A stretch of 64,000 bases of DNA from Scleromitrula shiraiana (taxonomy: Eukaryota > Ascomycota > Leotiomycetes > Helotiales > Sclerotiniaceae). The notes under the pieces are model-generated. The model ran no database searches and was not told the DNA's origin. It worked only from the letters and a program-made list of their open reading frames with translations. Positions 36,401 to 48,645 of the stretch are shown piece by piece. Location: assembly GCA_028455995.1 (NCBI GenBank), contig JABELC010000006.1, positions 310,001-374,000 of the forward strand, read 5' to 3'. The position numbers and the translations under genes were made by a program. Within the stretch, counting starts at the first letter, position 1. The number at the start of each line of letters is the position of its first letter.

Positions 36401-39400
36401 AAAAATCGGGTTGATCGATAGTATCGCAACCTTTTCCGTTCACAGGTACCTTATCTTGGGGGTTTGAAATGAAGATGTACCTGGCAAGCGGACTATTTGA
36501 GCTACATAGTAAGGGCGATCATTGGCTGTAGTGACCTTTATTGTCTCGATAAACGTTTTTCCCACATTAGATCATCACTTCACTTCGTGCATATTTCCAA
36601 CTTTGGAAATGATTATCATTATAGGAGTCGAAGGCTTTGTATAATCTATTTCAAGATTATCTCTATTGTATCTTTGTAAGCTACTCGTGCTACTAGACTA
36701 CAAATCTAGGATACTCGCAGTCTTGAAGCCAATGATAGAAAAAAAGTACTGCAGGCAGCTGACATTACAGGGGCTGGAACCAAACTTTTGACACCAATTT
36801 ATTTCAGCCTTTTCGGCATCTTTCACCGGATCAGCGGCATTTTCCATCTATTCTTGCGCAGGTCGGGCAAACAAGCTAAAAGTCTTAGGAGCATCGAGGG
36901 AACTTTACAGTAAAGGTACTTCTGTAGATGCATCATGTTCACACTTGCGCTCCACTCAACGCAGAGTTTTTACTTGCAAAAGCTGAACTACATTGCTTAC
37001 CCATCGATTCCATTTTCTCTTGCTGCATATTCAAGACACAACAAGTATGTATGAGTACGTATGACCACAAGGGGGAGAAATGATGTCTTAAAGTTCCATC
37101 TAGCCGTCTTTTGCAGCGGCAGTCGACTTCTTAAGGTTCGGCAAAAAGCCACCTCGGACAAAATATTCCCATAGACGTTAGATCATTACAACGTCGTGGC
37201 TTTTCTTCAGTTCTCTGAAGCATTTTTTCTGAGACGGGATAATAATATTGGTGGCGCTCTCCAGAAGAGGGGATAAGTACCGAGACTTGTAAGTAGGTAA
37301 ATAAGTACCCTTATTGCTTTCCAGCAACTGGGTCCCCGCAACCTGGAAGCACTCAGAGTGCAAAAATCTGGGGAGGCTTGGGGCTGAAAATGGCTCGTCT
37401 GGCTTTATTGGTACATTATCTACTACATTATCTTTTGATCTCAACCAGGAAAAGAAGCTTAAATGTTAGGTATTTGGGGTGTGCCACAAAGAAGATGGAG
37501 AAAAGTAAGCAAAAGAACTCCACCAGTCCGTCTCACAGCATTAAGAATCTTCCGTTGTAAGTCAGCCTTGGAAGATAGCTGAATAAGTAAATGTACAGTA
37601 CAGCTAGGGCTGAATCATCTCAAGCGAAGCGCGCGTCCCTGCGTCTGCATATTTATCCGGCCATCTACAACTTCATTTCTACCTTCCTGTTTGCTCATCA
37701 TACATACAATGCCAGCCAAACCACCGATGTACTCTTTCGTATCTTATCAAGCAGATATTGAATCTCTACATTGTAGCCTATCGCGTATATCCGGAAGGAA
37801 TGCTTATCTCGTTCACAATCCCTGATATCTTCCTTCGCCGCCAATATACCTGACCTAGCAGTTATAGTTTTTTTTATTGTTCTCTATCCCAACACGAACC
37901 TTGCTCGCACGTTTCCCACTAGAAACAAGAACGAAGATCCCTCGAGGGGTTCATTCCTTCATAATAAGCGTTCCCTGTTTACACGTTTATATCACACCGC
38001 ATCGGATCTCTTTTCCCCGTAGTCCTGTGAACGCACTTGCGTCCTGTGTAAGATTTTGAAGAAATTATCCCTATGCGATGCCATGCGATAACGCCCGTTT
38101 TTACTCCTGAAAAAATACATTTACACTCCCCTATTTCGATGCAAACCTTCGGATTAACTTCCCCATCGGGTCACATTTTTCCACTGATACTATGAGTTTC
38201 TTGGCGTCTAGGCGTACCCCAGATATCTCTCTTGTTTCCCCCCCTTTTCTGAGATGTTGTACTCAAAGCCACTGAGTTAACATTCGCACCTGGCTGGCTA
38301 CAGTCGCGTTTTAAAACGACAGAGGCTTCTTTTACAGATTTTCTTCCCCATGTATGGCTACCGATATCCTGGTTTCAATAACTGAATTGGATGGTAGGCT
38401 TGCCCAAAATGCCCCAGTTTCCCGTTCTGTGTACCAACGGGTGAGAAGGCGGTTATTCATAGAGTGATGGGATGGATTTCGTGCATTGCTTTCTACAGTC
38501 GCCGTCTAGGTACGGTACTGAATATAAACGTTCGCAGCTCCACATCATCCTGGCTCAGATATGGCGCCATGCAATATGTTCGAGAATCCTCTCAAGTCTC
38601 TCCATCAGATGATTCTTATATGTGACTTGCCCCCCAAGTCTTGGTTACTGAAGCTTGATCCAATCCAGTCCGATCTCAGAGGCAGATCATGAGCTACAGG
38701 CTCAGCAAATTATCCAATTGTTTCCATCGGAATCATGAAGTCGTTTCTCCCCTATTATGAATTTTTGAGCTTGAAGAAATGCTCCATCTGTACTGCCCGT
38801 CTGTGTCCCAACGTACTTACTTCAAATTTGCCATCATAGTATGATCTTGAATAAAGTAAATAGTACTGCCAGTCCGGCAAGTAAATTGGACATACCAGTA
38901 TTAACAGATCTTTCGAACCCATCCCAAATCGTGCCGTGCCGTTTCAATCTCATTCCATCGCTTTGTTATGTCGAATGGGAACATACTGCATACAAAGACT
39001 TTAGAGGCGCAAACGTTTTCATGCACGAATGGTATATCTATGATCCATGGATCAAGATGCAATATAAGAATATTGAACTTATTTATCCTCATTTGGAAAC
39101 CATTAGTCCATAGTATATGTAGGAAATGCCAGATAAATAATAAATTGCTACCTTTCAAGAACCCAATCTCTCACCACATCATTTTCAAATAAATGCAACG
39201 ATTCTGAGACGAATACATAGTAAACCTACATGCTCAACGTGAAAGTGAAAGCGAAAGATCTGATATTATTCTCAAGATGTATAGAGATGATGAGATGAAT
39301 AGATACCGAACATACATACATAAACTAAACATCACTCACTATCTATTTTCGCTCTTGCGATGAAAGAAAACCCATACAAGCTATCCGAGAAGCTGTCAAG

Positions 39401-40690
39401 AAGGACTTACGAGACTTACGTGTATGTACGCAGTAATTTGAGTTTCTACATAGGACAAATTCTTCAAGATAATAGGAACACAAGTTAACACAAGGTCCAG
39501 TAGAATTTTATACTCCAGCCAACTATCACTATACAGTCCAATCCAAGATATCTGAGAAACTCACCGCGACCTCATCCTCCCTGGCTATCTCCAGAGTTAT
39601 CAAACGCACCTTAAAAAGTTATCTGATACTCAGCTTCATGTTGTCCTTTACTCCACGATTCTCTATATCAGCTTGTACCCAACTCAACCAACATATAAAA
39701 ATATACATGAAGTATATCATCGACAAGGGAAATGCATACATGCAAAGTCGTTGCATCCATCCCCATCTCCTATCTGTTACAGCCGCCTCCCCAACACCGC
39801 TCTACTATCTAAGTAATCTACTCACTACCCACCAAATCGAGACATATAATGGCTAGATAGATGTCCATGATAAACATCCATATAAACAACACAAGTCAAA
39901 CAGTACCAACACCTCTCTCAATGTTGGGTGAGCAAGAGGGAGTTCAGTGCCAATACATTTATCACCAGAACCCCAACACAGCAATCCGAGACGCTTAGAA
40001 AGAACAGTATTCAATATCCCTCTCTCACTTTCTTTCCGACCAGTAGGCGCATGAGTATCATCATGATTTACCCAACGATGAATAAATGAATGATTCGACA
40101 GATCCGTCGTTTGTGACGAAGCGTGGATTGAGGTTATTGATTTCAACGATAGTATAGAGATGAACGGGGGGATATCTGATCCTGAGAGTAAACGATAAGT
40201 TACGAACCCTCGAATAAATATTGCAAGTTGCTTTATGATTGATATACCCATCATTCATCTATCCAGTATCCATTACAAATTCAAGACTCTAGTTAGGACC
40301 GCGTCATTTTATTTACCTGGGTTGTAACTTCACTTCTCTCGGTCTCCAAGTAAAGCACGACTAGGTACAGAAATGGTCTACAGTATTAAAGGGGCTAATG
40401 TGAATTCAAGGATTGATTGTTGCATTCTGTAGAGCAATTACGAACATCAATCAATGTGAGATGATCATGATAGATAATTCAATTGATGAGTATCACTTCA
40501 TTCATGTGCCAACATCAGAAATCTTCACTAAAAACATGAGACGGCACTCAGAAGTAATCTGGTATGATATAATATTATCAATTTGGCATAGAAGTAAAGT
40601 AAAGAATGATTTGATATTCGCAGACGCTCATCGCTTATAAAGACTGGTGAGGTAGTTTCCTTCAAACACCAAACTCCATCATTGACTCAT
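30465..40690. other. 10-kb gene-free region upstream of the C2H2 gene
   Basis: The longest stretch without a supported gene. All frames are short and lack family features or codon bias. Unlike the 0-17 kb intergenic DNA, it has almost no microsatellites and moderate base composition. Palindromic TACCTAGGTA-like motifs recur (about 31672, 32650, 34433, 34918, 35018, 35035-35052, 38508, 40361). A T-rich tract lies at 31150-31170. It may hold distal control elements, long non-coding transcripts or eroded genes; the sequence alone does not decide. Confidence 0.55.
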
Positions 40691-42482
40691 TTAATAATCC
40701 TCATGTGCATCATCGTCGTCATCATCACCCATTCCATTGCGCTCTTCAAATACCATGAAGGGTGTTTCTTCATCCCCGGTTGTAACCCTCTTCCACTCCG
40801 TCTCCACATCTTTCAACACTTGGTCATTGAAAGCTAGATCTAGCTGCTCCTTCGTTCCCTGTTGTTCGTAATAGAGGCTGTACAACAGTTCTCCTGCACC
40901 ATCTTCAATAGCATTGAGGAATGTGGACACCACATTGTTCAGGACAGACTTGTTTCCTTCTGTGTTTGACGAAGCGGAAAGTTGAGTAGTGATGTATAAG
41001 ATACCTGAGATTTTGTGTTAGCTATTTCAGATCTAAATTGTAATCTAAATAAATAACAATGAGAAGAGCATTATCAGACTGTCAGAGGTATGTTATCTTC
41101 AATAAAATTCAGACAATGTAGATAAGTATTCGTAAGTTTGTTCATCATATAATGCTTGCGTAAGACAAATAAGAAAAAAAGAGTATACGAACATTGACCG
41201 GCAGGACATTCACCTGTCTCGCTGGAATGAGCCATAACATATACTGGATATGGCTGAGCGAGATCAGGTGTTGTGGTGGAATTGGCTGGAAAGACAACCA
41301 CAGAGACCGCAGGAGTGGGAGATCCCTCCACTGTGCTGGTGAACAGTGTTGCGAGAGGCGACGATACCACAGCTACCATCTTTGCAACTCGTACAGCATC
41401 AGTGGATGGTTGATTCGAGATTCGCGAGATGTATTTGGTCTTAACAATCTCAGAGTTTGAAAGCTGAACTTCATGTAATACGACACCTTCACTTTCGAGA
41501 GATGTCGTGCCTTGAATTCCAGTTCCGAGAACATAAACACCACCACCCACAGCACCAGATCTACACGCGACCTGCGCAATCTCAGCGCCGCCGCCCCATT
41601 TAGGAACAACTGCTCCAAACCCAGGTCCAAAAACACCAATCGATGTCAAATGCCTTTGGATCCTAGGTAGTGCATATTCCACTTTGGTACTTTTAGGTGT
41701 CTCTAGTGATAAGGCTAAAGCCCCAATAAGCATTTGCAGATTCTCGGGAAGCTTGAACTCTTCTGCGAGAAACAGTGACAATCCTTTATCAGCATGGCTT
41801 TGCCAGGCATCAGGAAGATTTTCGTAATCCACGACAAATTTCAGAAATTTCATCAATGATCGCTTAGCACGATTATCGATGCTCTTATCTTGAAAGATAT
41901 CTTCTCGACCTGATGGCAGACGTTTCAGTGCTGCATCATCATACAAGAACCAGTTCCCCACAGCTTGAAACTCGAGTTGTTTATAGACTTTCGAGGAAAC
42001 GAGGGTGGAAAGAAGTGGTGAACGCGTGTAAATGATTTGTGGTGATAGAGTGAGGTTATATGCTCTGGAAAAACCCAGCTTTGATTTCAAAGATTCGTTG
42101 GGCGTTGACCATATTGCCGCGTTGCTGAAGCTTTCTATTGTTCAACTGTTAGCTTTGTTCGCGAGTGATTGATGTGAATGGTGAACATACCACTTTGCAA
42201 GGTGTTCACCCATTTCTCAACCTCCTGCAAACTAAATGCAGCTTCTTCATCTCCATAATACTCATTCTCATCTACATGTAATATCTTTTTATCTGAGCGG
42301 GAGAGGGCTCTTCATGTTACTGCGTCAGTCAGTTTTTCTTCTTCCCTTACTACCTTCTTCTGGCGCACATGCTGTAGAGGTAGTAATGAGGGAACGTAGT
42401 TAACTTACAAAGCAAGCAATGAATGCTTCAAACCAGTTCCTTCAATCACCAAATCCCATTTTGTCTCACTAAGAGATTCCAT
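40691..42482 (-). CDS. MRS6: Rab escort protein (Rab geranylgeranyltransferase component A)
   Basis: Exons 42482-42409, 42309-42191, 42134-41193 and 41004-40691 join in phase to 482 residues. Introns are 99, 56 and 188 bp (donors GTAAGT, GTATGT, GTTCGT). The N-terminus carries the GDI/REP nucleotide-fold block (GTGLKHSLLALALS, then HVDENEYYGDEEAAF). Next come RAYNLTLSPQIIYTRSPLL and the second conserved block near GPGFGAVVPKWGGGAEIAQ with GGGVYVLGTG. The protein ends in an acidic tail with six Asp in a row. REPs present newly made Rab GTPases to geranylgeranyltransferase II and deliver them to membranes; GDI is shorter and lacks this C-terminal part, so REP is favoured. The two small first exons are needed for the dinucleotide-like fold and are easily missed. 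Length is a little short for the family but plausible. Confidence 0.9.
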
Positions 42483-43527
42483 TTTTTTCTTCAAGTAGAA
42501 AAGTTTGTGAAATTTATAATTGAGGTTTGGTGGGTCGTTCGTCGAATATGCTAGCCTTGTCGCTAAACAAGCTACTATTCCCAAGAAAGCTAGGCTCCCA
42601 GCCTCAAGCTATGACAAAACTTCTCGAAAATTTTGAGATTTTTTTCTCTCTTCCTTCATCAATCGTCTGACACACCCTCACATCTCCGCAACCTCTACAT
42701 GGAGATGCGGTAGTATGGAAGATCTTTCAGTAGATCCTTCTTAGTTAGACGAGAGACAAAACTTCTGCGTCCTGTATCTACTGCTCTGGAAACTATGTTC
42801 TGAAGGAAGCGGTTCGTAATGGATGGTACATATCAAATTATAGCAAAATGGTATACTTGTGAAGGAAGGTAGTCCCAGACACGGTGCCAATCGATGAACA
42901 TTGTGATTATGTTACTCGAATTCCAGATTATCAGTTCATTTGATACATTGAGGTTACAAATATGCAAACGCCTACAGGTTTATTGATACGCGGTGTGAGG
43001 AAATACTTTGACGTGGTTCGGAAGCACGGGATTGAACACCAGGAATTGTTACGTTATACTGGGTTGTTTGTGACGAGTGGGTACATAGTTACAGCATCTT
43101 TGGTCTTTCCTGTGGTGTTCACCGGGTGAGTGAGATTTATATAAACGGTCGACCACCCGGAGTGACCTTGTTGTACTGCATGACCTCTCCCTTGACCTCC
43201 ATTTATTATTATGTAGTTAGATAGTTGTTTGAGTGCTATAGTCAATGAATGAATCAGTAAGAAAGTAGTTGGATCAAATATTGTTGTGATAATTATATAT
43301 TTCAGATTATAAACATTACTCACTAATAGGCCTGTGTAGTAGATTACAAAAAAGTATAGCTGGATATATACTCCTAGTGGAGCTGTCAACAACTCCTTTC
43401 CATATCCAGTGGTATAAATATATACGCTACCCTATCCCATATAAACCTAAAAACGCCAACCGTGAAGCATATATACTGATCGTTCGATCATCAAATCATA
43501 CAATAAAGCCCACCACGTAAAAATCCA
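42483..43527. other. Gene-free stretch between the REP and ferric-reductase genes
   Basis: About 1 kb holding the REP promoter and the 3' flank of the reductase. No repeat or convincing frame. Confidence 0.5.
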
Positions 43528-46263
43528 TTAAATAGCATAGTTCTCTGTATGCAAGAAAATTTCGTCCTTACTATCATCGCCCCAAATGTCCGCTTGCAAT
43601 CTAGCAACCGTATTGGCCACATTGATACGCATCTCAGGAGGACCGCAGACGAAAACACACGTCCTCCTTCCAAATAGTCCATGACCATCTGGTCCTCCTG
43701 TTGCCATTTCTTTTAACATGTATCCAAGATCTGGACGACCATATTGAGTAGTCCAACCCTCCTTCTTTTTGGGTGCAACAAATGCAAAACGCATAAGGTT
43801 CTTTTGAAATAGAGTAGGTGTCGAAGGGAAACCGAAGTCAAAGGTGGGATCGGCAGGGGCAGCCGAGGTCGACTGTGGGATTTCAACATGTGACCCTCCA
43901 GGCTTTTGTCGAAGATGAGCTGCTTGAGGTGGGTGCAATGAAGGCATACCATAAATCTCGTTAGAATCCTGGGGTTGAGACTCTGGCTCCGCATGTTTTA
44001 TATCTGGTGGATATGTGTCTGCAGCCTGTTTGTTGTAATTCTCTGGATTATAGCTATTGCGTTGCGTATCTGGGACATAACTGGCACGATTAGGATTGGC
44101 TGAAGGTGGGGCGTATTGGAAAATAGGTGCGTCTTTCCGTGGAGGAGGTGGTGGGAAGTGGAATGATTCTGTTGATTCTTTCTTCGAAACACTGCCTCCG
44201 CCCAGGAACCTTCGAGTTGCTTCGTGGGCATCTGGTGACAATGATGCTAATAACGAACGTCGTTTTTCTCTATTTTTCTTCGTTTCTTGCTTGGGCGGAG
44301 GAGGAAAGGATGTTTGTATCAGCTGGTGTGTTCTTGGTTGTAGGTGCTTCGCCTGTGGTAATGAGGTTATCGCATCCTCATCTTCTTGCCTCAATTCCCT
44401 CTCCCTTTCCTCGTCACCCTGTGCCTCATCGCGAATGAGTGCCGAATTTCGTTTTTCTGCTATCCCCGCCACAAAACCATCCAACTTATCATGAAATGCC
44501 GTACTCAACGGCCTCTGAGCTCTTTCTGTAAACTCAACTCTGGAGTATCTTTTTGCTGTTGTTACAAAGAACTGGCACGTGACACTATCGGGAGGTGCGA
44601 ACTCTCTGCAGATTCGAAGTTCTTCCCTGAACCAATCCATTGTTTCTAATCTCTTCAAAGCCCATACGACCTCGACTTTTTGTGTTACTGCTTTTCCATC
44701 CCTCATACGTTTGATTAAATTCAACAACTGAGAAATAATTGCTGTGATGCCACTTCCACCAGCAAAGAGAATGACTGTATCGAATGCAGCAAGCTCTCGT
44801 TGCATTCCACCATATGGTCCATCCAAATATGCTCTATATGTTTTGAAAGGCCCGTTATGAGTTGCTGTCTCGAGAACTTTCTTGGTGAATCCTCCGAATG
44901 GCCTAAATACCAAAGTACAGTCTCGATACTGCTCGCCATACTCGGATGGAAAGTCTTCGCTGCATAATGATGAAATAGTAAAAGGGTGATTTTCGAATAC
45001 CGAAATTCCTGGCATTCGAAGATATACATATTGGCCCGGTCTCCACTTCATCTGTGTTGGAACAGTAACTTTCACAGCATTTTCTGCCAACAGTTGAATA
45101 GCGGCTTCATCACCTATGAGGAAAGAATTCTTCCATGGTTTTGACCAATTGAGATTGCCAAGCCTTGTTAGATAGGCCAGCACCCATATAACAACGGTTG
45201 CGTAAAGATAGCTCCATGATGTAAGATAGTTGTTGGTATGCCAGAACAACATGACTACATATACTACGGCCGCAGGGATATGAAGAACAACAAAAAGTTC
45301 GTAGGCAAGTCTTCGAACAATTGGCAACGATCCAACGACAAGCCATCCGAGTGGTGCCAAACATGCAATACCCGTTCCGTAAATGATGCCACGACTAGAT
45401 GGGAAGAGTTTTCCAAAAACTAGCATCCCTCCATCATCCCATACTGGTTGTATATAGAACGGGATGGTATGCACAAGAGTAAGAAAAAGACATAAGTAGC
45501 CACCCCACCTGTGAAACACACCAAGTCGATCATGACCAATTCCTGTAATGAAGGAAATTAAATTTGATTTCATCGCGGTAGCAATCAGCCAAGGGGTCAT
45601 TGCCACAGCCATCATCCCGGCTCTGATAGCGAATGGTGGAGAGCCGAACTGAATGCTTTCCCAATAAAGAGGTTGAGGCAAAAAGCATTGTAATGTGACA
45701 AATATCAAAGCTATGGTTAGTATCCCGACCACAGCAAGAGATGGAAATGCAGTTAGGAGCCTTTTCTTGTATCGTAATTCCGGTATGGGGCGATAGACAA
45801 TCCACCTGAACAATGCCAATGTATCATTCACTAATGATATTGATGACCAGTGTGATCCCTTCGTAACTGCAATATATGGCTTCTCGTCGTAATTTGTTTG
45901 CGGAAAGAATTGCTGCTCGGATTCTCCAGTATGAATATTCGACATCGTATAATCCTCTTGTTGTTGCTGGAAATACCGTACTAGTTGTGCCTGGACTTCA
46001 TTTTTATGGTATGCTTGACGGAGCTTATCTGTCCAAAGATGATACGCCCTAGTGATAGCAACTAGAACAATTAGAGCGATGGGAAAGCATGTCCATGCCA
46101 AAGCATACTTTCCAGCTTTGATCCACGGGTCGATAGTATCGGCCTCCACTAAGCCAGCGGGACTAGTGGCTGTGAGGGGTATGTATATCCGTTTTGCGAG
46201 ATCCACCACAGTCTGAGACGCAGCTCCTAGAGTAGACATATCCCTCGAGTTTAATTTACTCAT
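43528..46263 (-). CDS. Ferric reductase-type transmembrane flavocytochrome
   Basis: A single exon of 911 residues. An N-terminal helix (about 53-71) is followed by a linker and the ferric-reductase membrane domain (about 170-370). Four histidines fit two haems: His251 (HRWGGYL), His265 (VHTIPF), His328 (LHIPAAV) and His342 (WHTNN). The FAD site is HPFTISS (426-432). The NADPH-binding half has LFAGGSGITA (499-508) and, at the far end, VFVCGPPEM (870-878); the protein finishes FLHTENYAI. Between the two NADPH motifs lies an extra segment of about 260 residues (about 571-830), charged then Pro/Ser/Asn-rich, absent from typical enzymes. The family reduces extracellular Fe(III) or Cu(II) with cytosolic NADPH. 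No iron-uptake partner (multicopper oxidase or permease) is next to it, so the exact substrate is open. Confidence 0.9.
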   Translation of the reverse strand: MSKLNSRDMSTLGAASQTVVDLAKRIYIPLTATSPAGLVEADTIDPWIKAGKYALAWTCFPIALIVLVAITRAYHLWTDKLRQAYHKNEVQAQLVRYFQQQQEDYTMSNIHTGESEQQFFPQTNYDEKPYIAVTKGSHWSSISLVNDTLALFRWIVYRPIPELRYKKRLLTAFPSLAVVGILTIALIFVTLQCFLPQPLYWESIQFGSPPFAIRAGMMAVAMTPWLIATAMKSNLISFITGIGHDRLGVFHRWGGYLCLFLTLVHTIPFYIQPVWDDGGMLVFGKLFPSSRGIIYGTGIACLAPLGWLVVGSLPIVRRLAYELFVVLHIPAAVVYVVMLFWHTNNYLTSWSYLYATVVIWVLAYLTRLGNLNWSKPWKNSFLIGDEAAIQLLAENAVKVTVPTQMKWRPGQYVYLRMPGISVFENHPFTISSLCSEDFPSEYGEQYRDCTLVFRPFGGFTKKVLETATHNGPFKTYRAYLDGPYGGMQRELAAFDTVILFAGGSGITAIISQLLNLIKRMRDGKAVTQKVEVVWALKRLETMDWFREELRICREFAPPDSVTCQFFVTTAKRYSRVEFTERAQRPLSTAFHDKLDGFVAGIAEKRNSALIRDEAQGDEERERELRQEDEDAITSLPQAKHLQPRTHQLIQTSFPPPPKQETKKNREKRRSLLASLSPDAHEATRRFLGGGSVSKKESTESFHFPPPPPRKDAPIFQYAPPSANPNRASYVPDTQRNSYNPENYNKQAADTYPPDIKHAEPESQPQDSNEIYGMPSLHPPQAAHLRQKPGGSHVEIPQSTSAAPADPTFDFGFPSTPTLFQKNLMRFAFVAPKKKEGWTTQYGRPDLGYMLKEMATGGPDGHGLFGRRTCVFVCGPPEMRINVANTVARLQADIWGDDSKDEIFLHTENYAI

Positions 46264-48645
46264 CGTGGAATATGGCGACGGACTTATCCTCCATGATAGA
46301 TAGCCAGCTTCAAAGATTTACTCCCTCTTTATGCGTCGTCTGTTTATAATAGACCGTAAGGGGTTATATACAAAAGAATCGACGAGTGGATTTTAGTACG
46401 GTCGAGATCCTAACCGAATTCTTTAAGTAAAATTAATCAACATCGAATATCTGAATCCTTGGTAGTATGTAATTCGTCAATCGCGAGGATATGTAGTCAA
46501 AGTCCGCCAGATGAAAGAAATTTCGGATCCCTCAATCAGAGTAACAACTTTGAGTGAGTGATGATGAGACGTTGAGATATAAAAAAAGATAGAGGCGAAG
46601 CACAACAAGATCATGCAGAAGCAAGTCTTCCGAATAAAGATCTAGGAGGGTGGAATATATTACAGAAGTATCGGTGTGGGGAACGACCGATAGTTAGTAT
46701 GCCAAGGTCCACAATGTTCCTGCAGGGTGGATTCTCAACCACTGAATCATTGCATCCGATCACTTTGAGATATGCGCTTACCCGAAGGGAGCGAGAATCT
46801 TTTTCCTTCTCGAATGAAGGGTGGCAGTAAGAAGTTTGGATGATTCACACTATGTCCTTGGCACTCGTTAGAGATACGTATTGGGGGGGTGCGTTCTACA
46901 ATCGCACTGGCTGCGCGCCACCTTCAGGATGACAGCGGAGAATTGGACCCCAATCCAGTGTACTATTATCCAAGGAAATGCCGCAGATTCCGTTATCGAG
47001 TCCGGGGGGTACAATGCATGTGATATGAACTAGATGGTAATATGCAGATAACAAGAACGTGCGTAGTGGATGAATTCACAAAGCCAGATCAAATAAAACA
47101 TTTTCCCCAGAGCTTTTGAGAATGATGCCCAACGACCAAACAATATGATAGTACAAGTGAAAATTTGATAAACTAGTCTTGTGAGCAATGCGATGCATTC
47201 ACATCACAAATACCGGGAGACGACCCTTACCTTGATACCTATGCAGCAAGTATGAATAAAAACCATCATGCTTCGATATCAATTGACCAGTTAAATTCTG
47301 AGAGCAGTATAAGATAATAAGACATAAAAAAAACGTGCCCTCCGCCATTGTGATGATTCTTTTCGAGTTTGACCAATCAATCCCAGATGTCGAACTTTTG
47401 AGGTTGTAGTAGCATTTTCGGGCGCTAACAGGAGCACGTTGATTGCATCGTTAAATTCATCTACCCATGCAAACTACCTTATCCCCGGTCCAGTTATGGA
47501 TGAATGCACAAAGTAAAAAGTTAACTAATGTTGCATTTGTGCAACTGGTCGCTGGTGCAACTATCTACCGATTCCGGATAAACTTGATTCTGCATCTATC
47601 TTGGAATAGAGTGCTGTCTTCCGAGCTTTCATCCAATTATCGTCCATTAGAACTCGAGATAGAAGCAATACTATCGTTGATGGGAACCCGATAATAAGGT
47701 TATTGGGTGCACCAGAATATGAATTGTCGCAACCCCTCAGTAATCAACTAATCCACTCGATGGTTCTCCTACACACCAAGATATCAAGGCTCAAACTCAC
47801 TATCACATCACCAATATTGGCTTTCCCAATTCGAAAATATACAATGGGTAATATGATCAAATCTAAAAGTTAAGTTGAAAAGCTCACCCGTCCTAATTAT
47901 CCAAAAGGTAATGTAAGTATCCAAGCGCCCCGAAGATCATAACTCTGGATAACGTAGGCATATCCAAAAGGGACTTATTCAAAATTTGATATGGTCAACG
48001 AATTAAAGGAAATGAAGACGCTTCCAGAAATGCTTTGAAGCTAACGTGACTATTGAGGATGTCAGACGATTTTCTCCGGAATCATGTCACAAAAGCAACA
48101 GCATGATAGGAGAAAGGCTTTGTTATACTATCACAACTATTATTGATTCGACCAAAAGGTTGAAAATAACAAAGTATGCTCAGCTCTTCTCCAGCGGACC
48201 TTTTATGCCTGTTCAAACTCCATGGGTGATCATTCAAAGTGGAGACGTTGTTGAGACACATGCACACCATCATGATTGATATTTGGTACAAGATCTTCTG
48301 CAGGAACAGAATTTCGATAAGCGTTTGACATGACAGCAGCTCTCAATAAGGCTTAAAGAAGTGTTAACAATCTGATGATACATACCAAATGTAAAGTTAT
48401 GGGCAAACAAACTCGGAAGCATCAGAATGAAGACTTTTGTCAGCCTCGTCGGTTGAATATTCAGCCTAGTATGGTTAATTAGCTGTCATTGGTTACTTCT
48501 ACCCATCTTTACCCCGCAAAACTATTTTAGCTTGGCTCCAGTAAAAAAAGTTCAGCCGACGACCTCAGGATCAATAATTCAAATTCCGCCTTGTGATAAG
48601 ATCTAAAATTCCACCTACTAGAATGAAACAAGACAGCACTCAATC
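46264..48645. other. Gene-free stretch between divergent reductase and RRP43
   Basis: About 2.4 kb containing both promoters. No convincing reading frame and no notable repeat; a G run occurs near 46884-46890 and an A run near 47326-47333. Confidence 0.5.

Noticed and set aside
38841..39192. Overlapping short frames on both strands
   Set aside because: No domain or codon signal.
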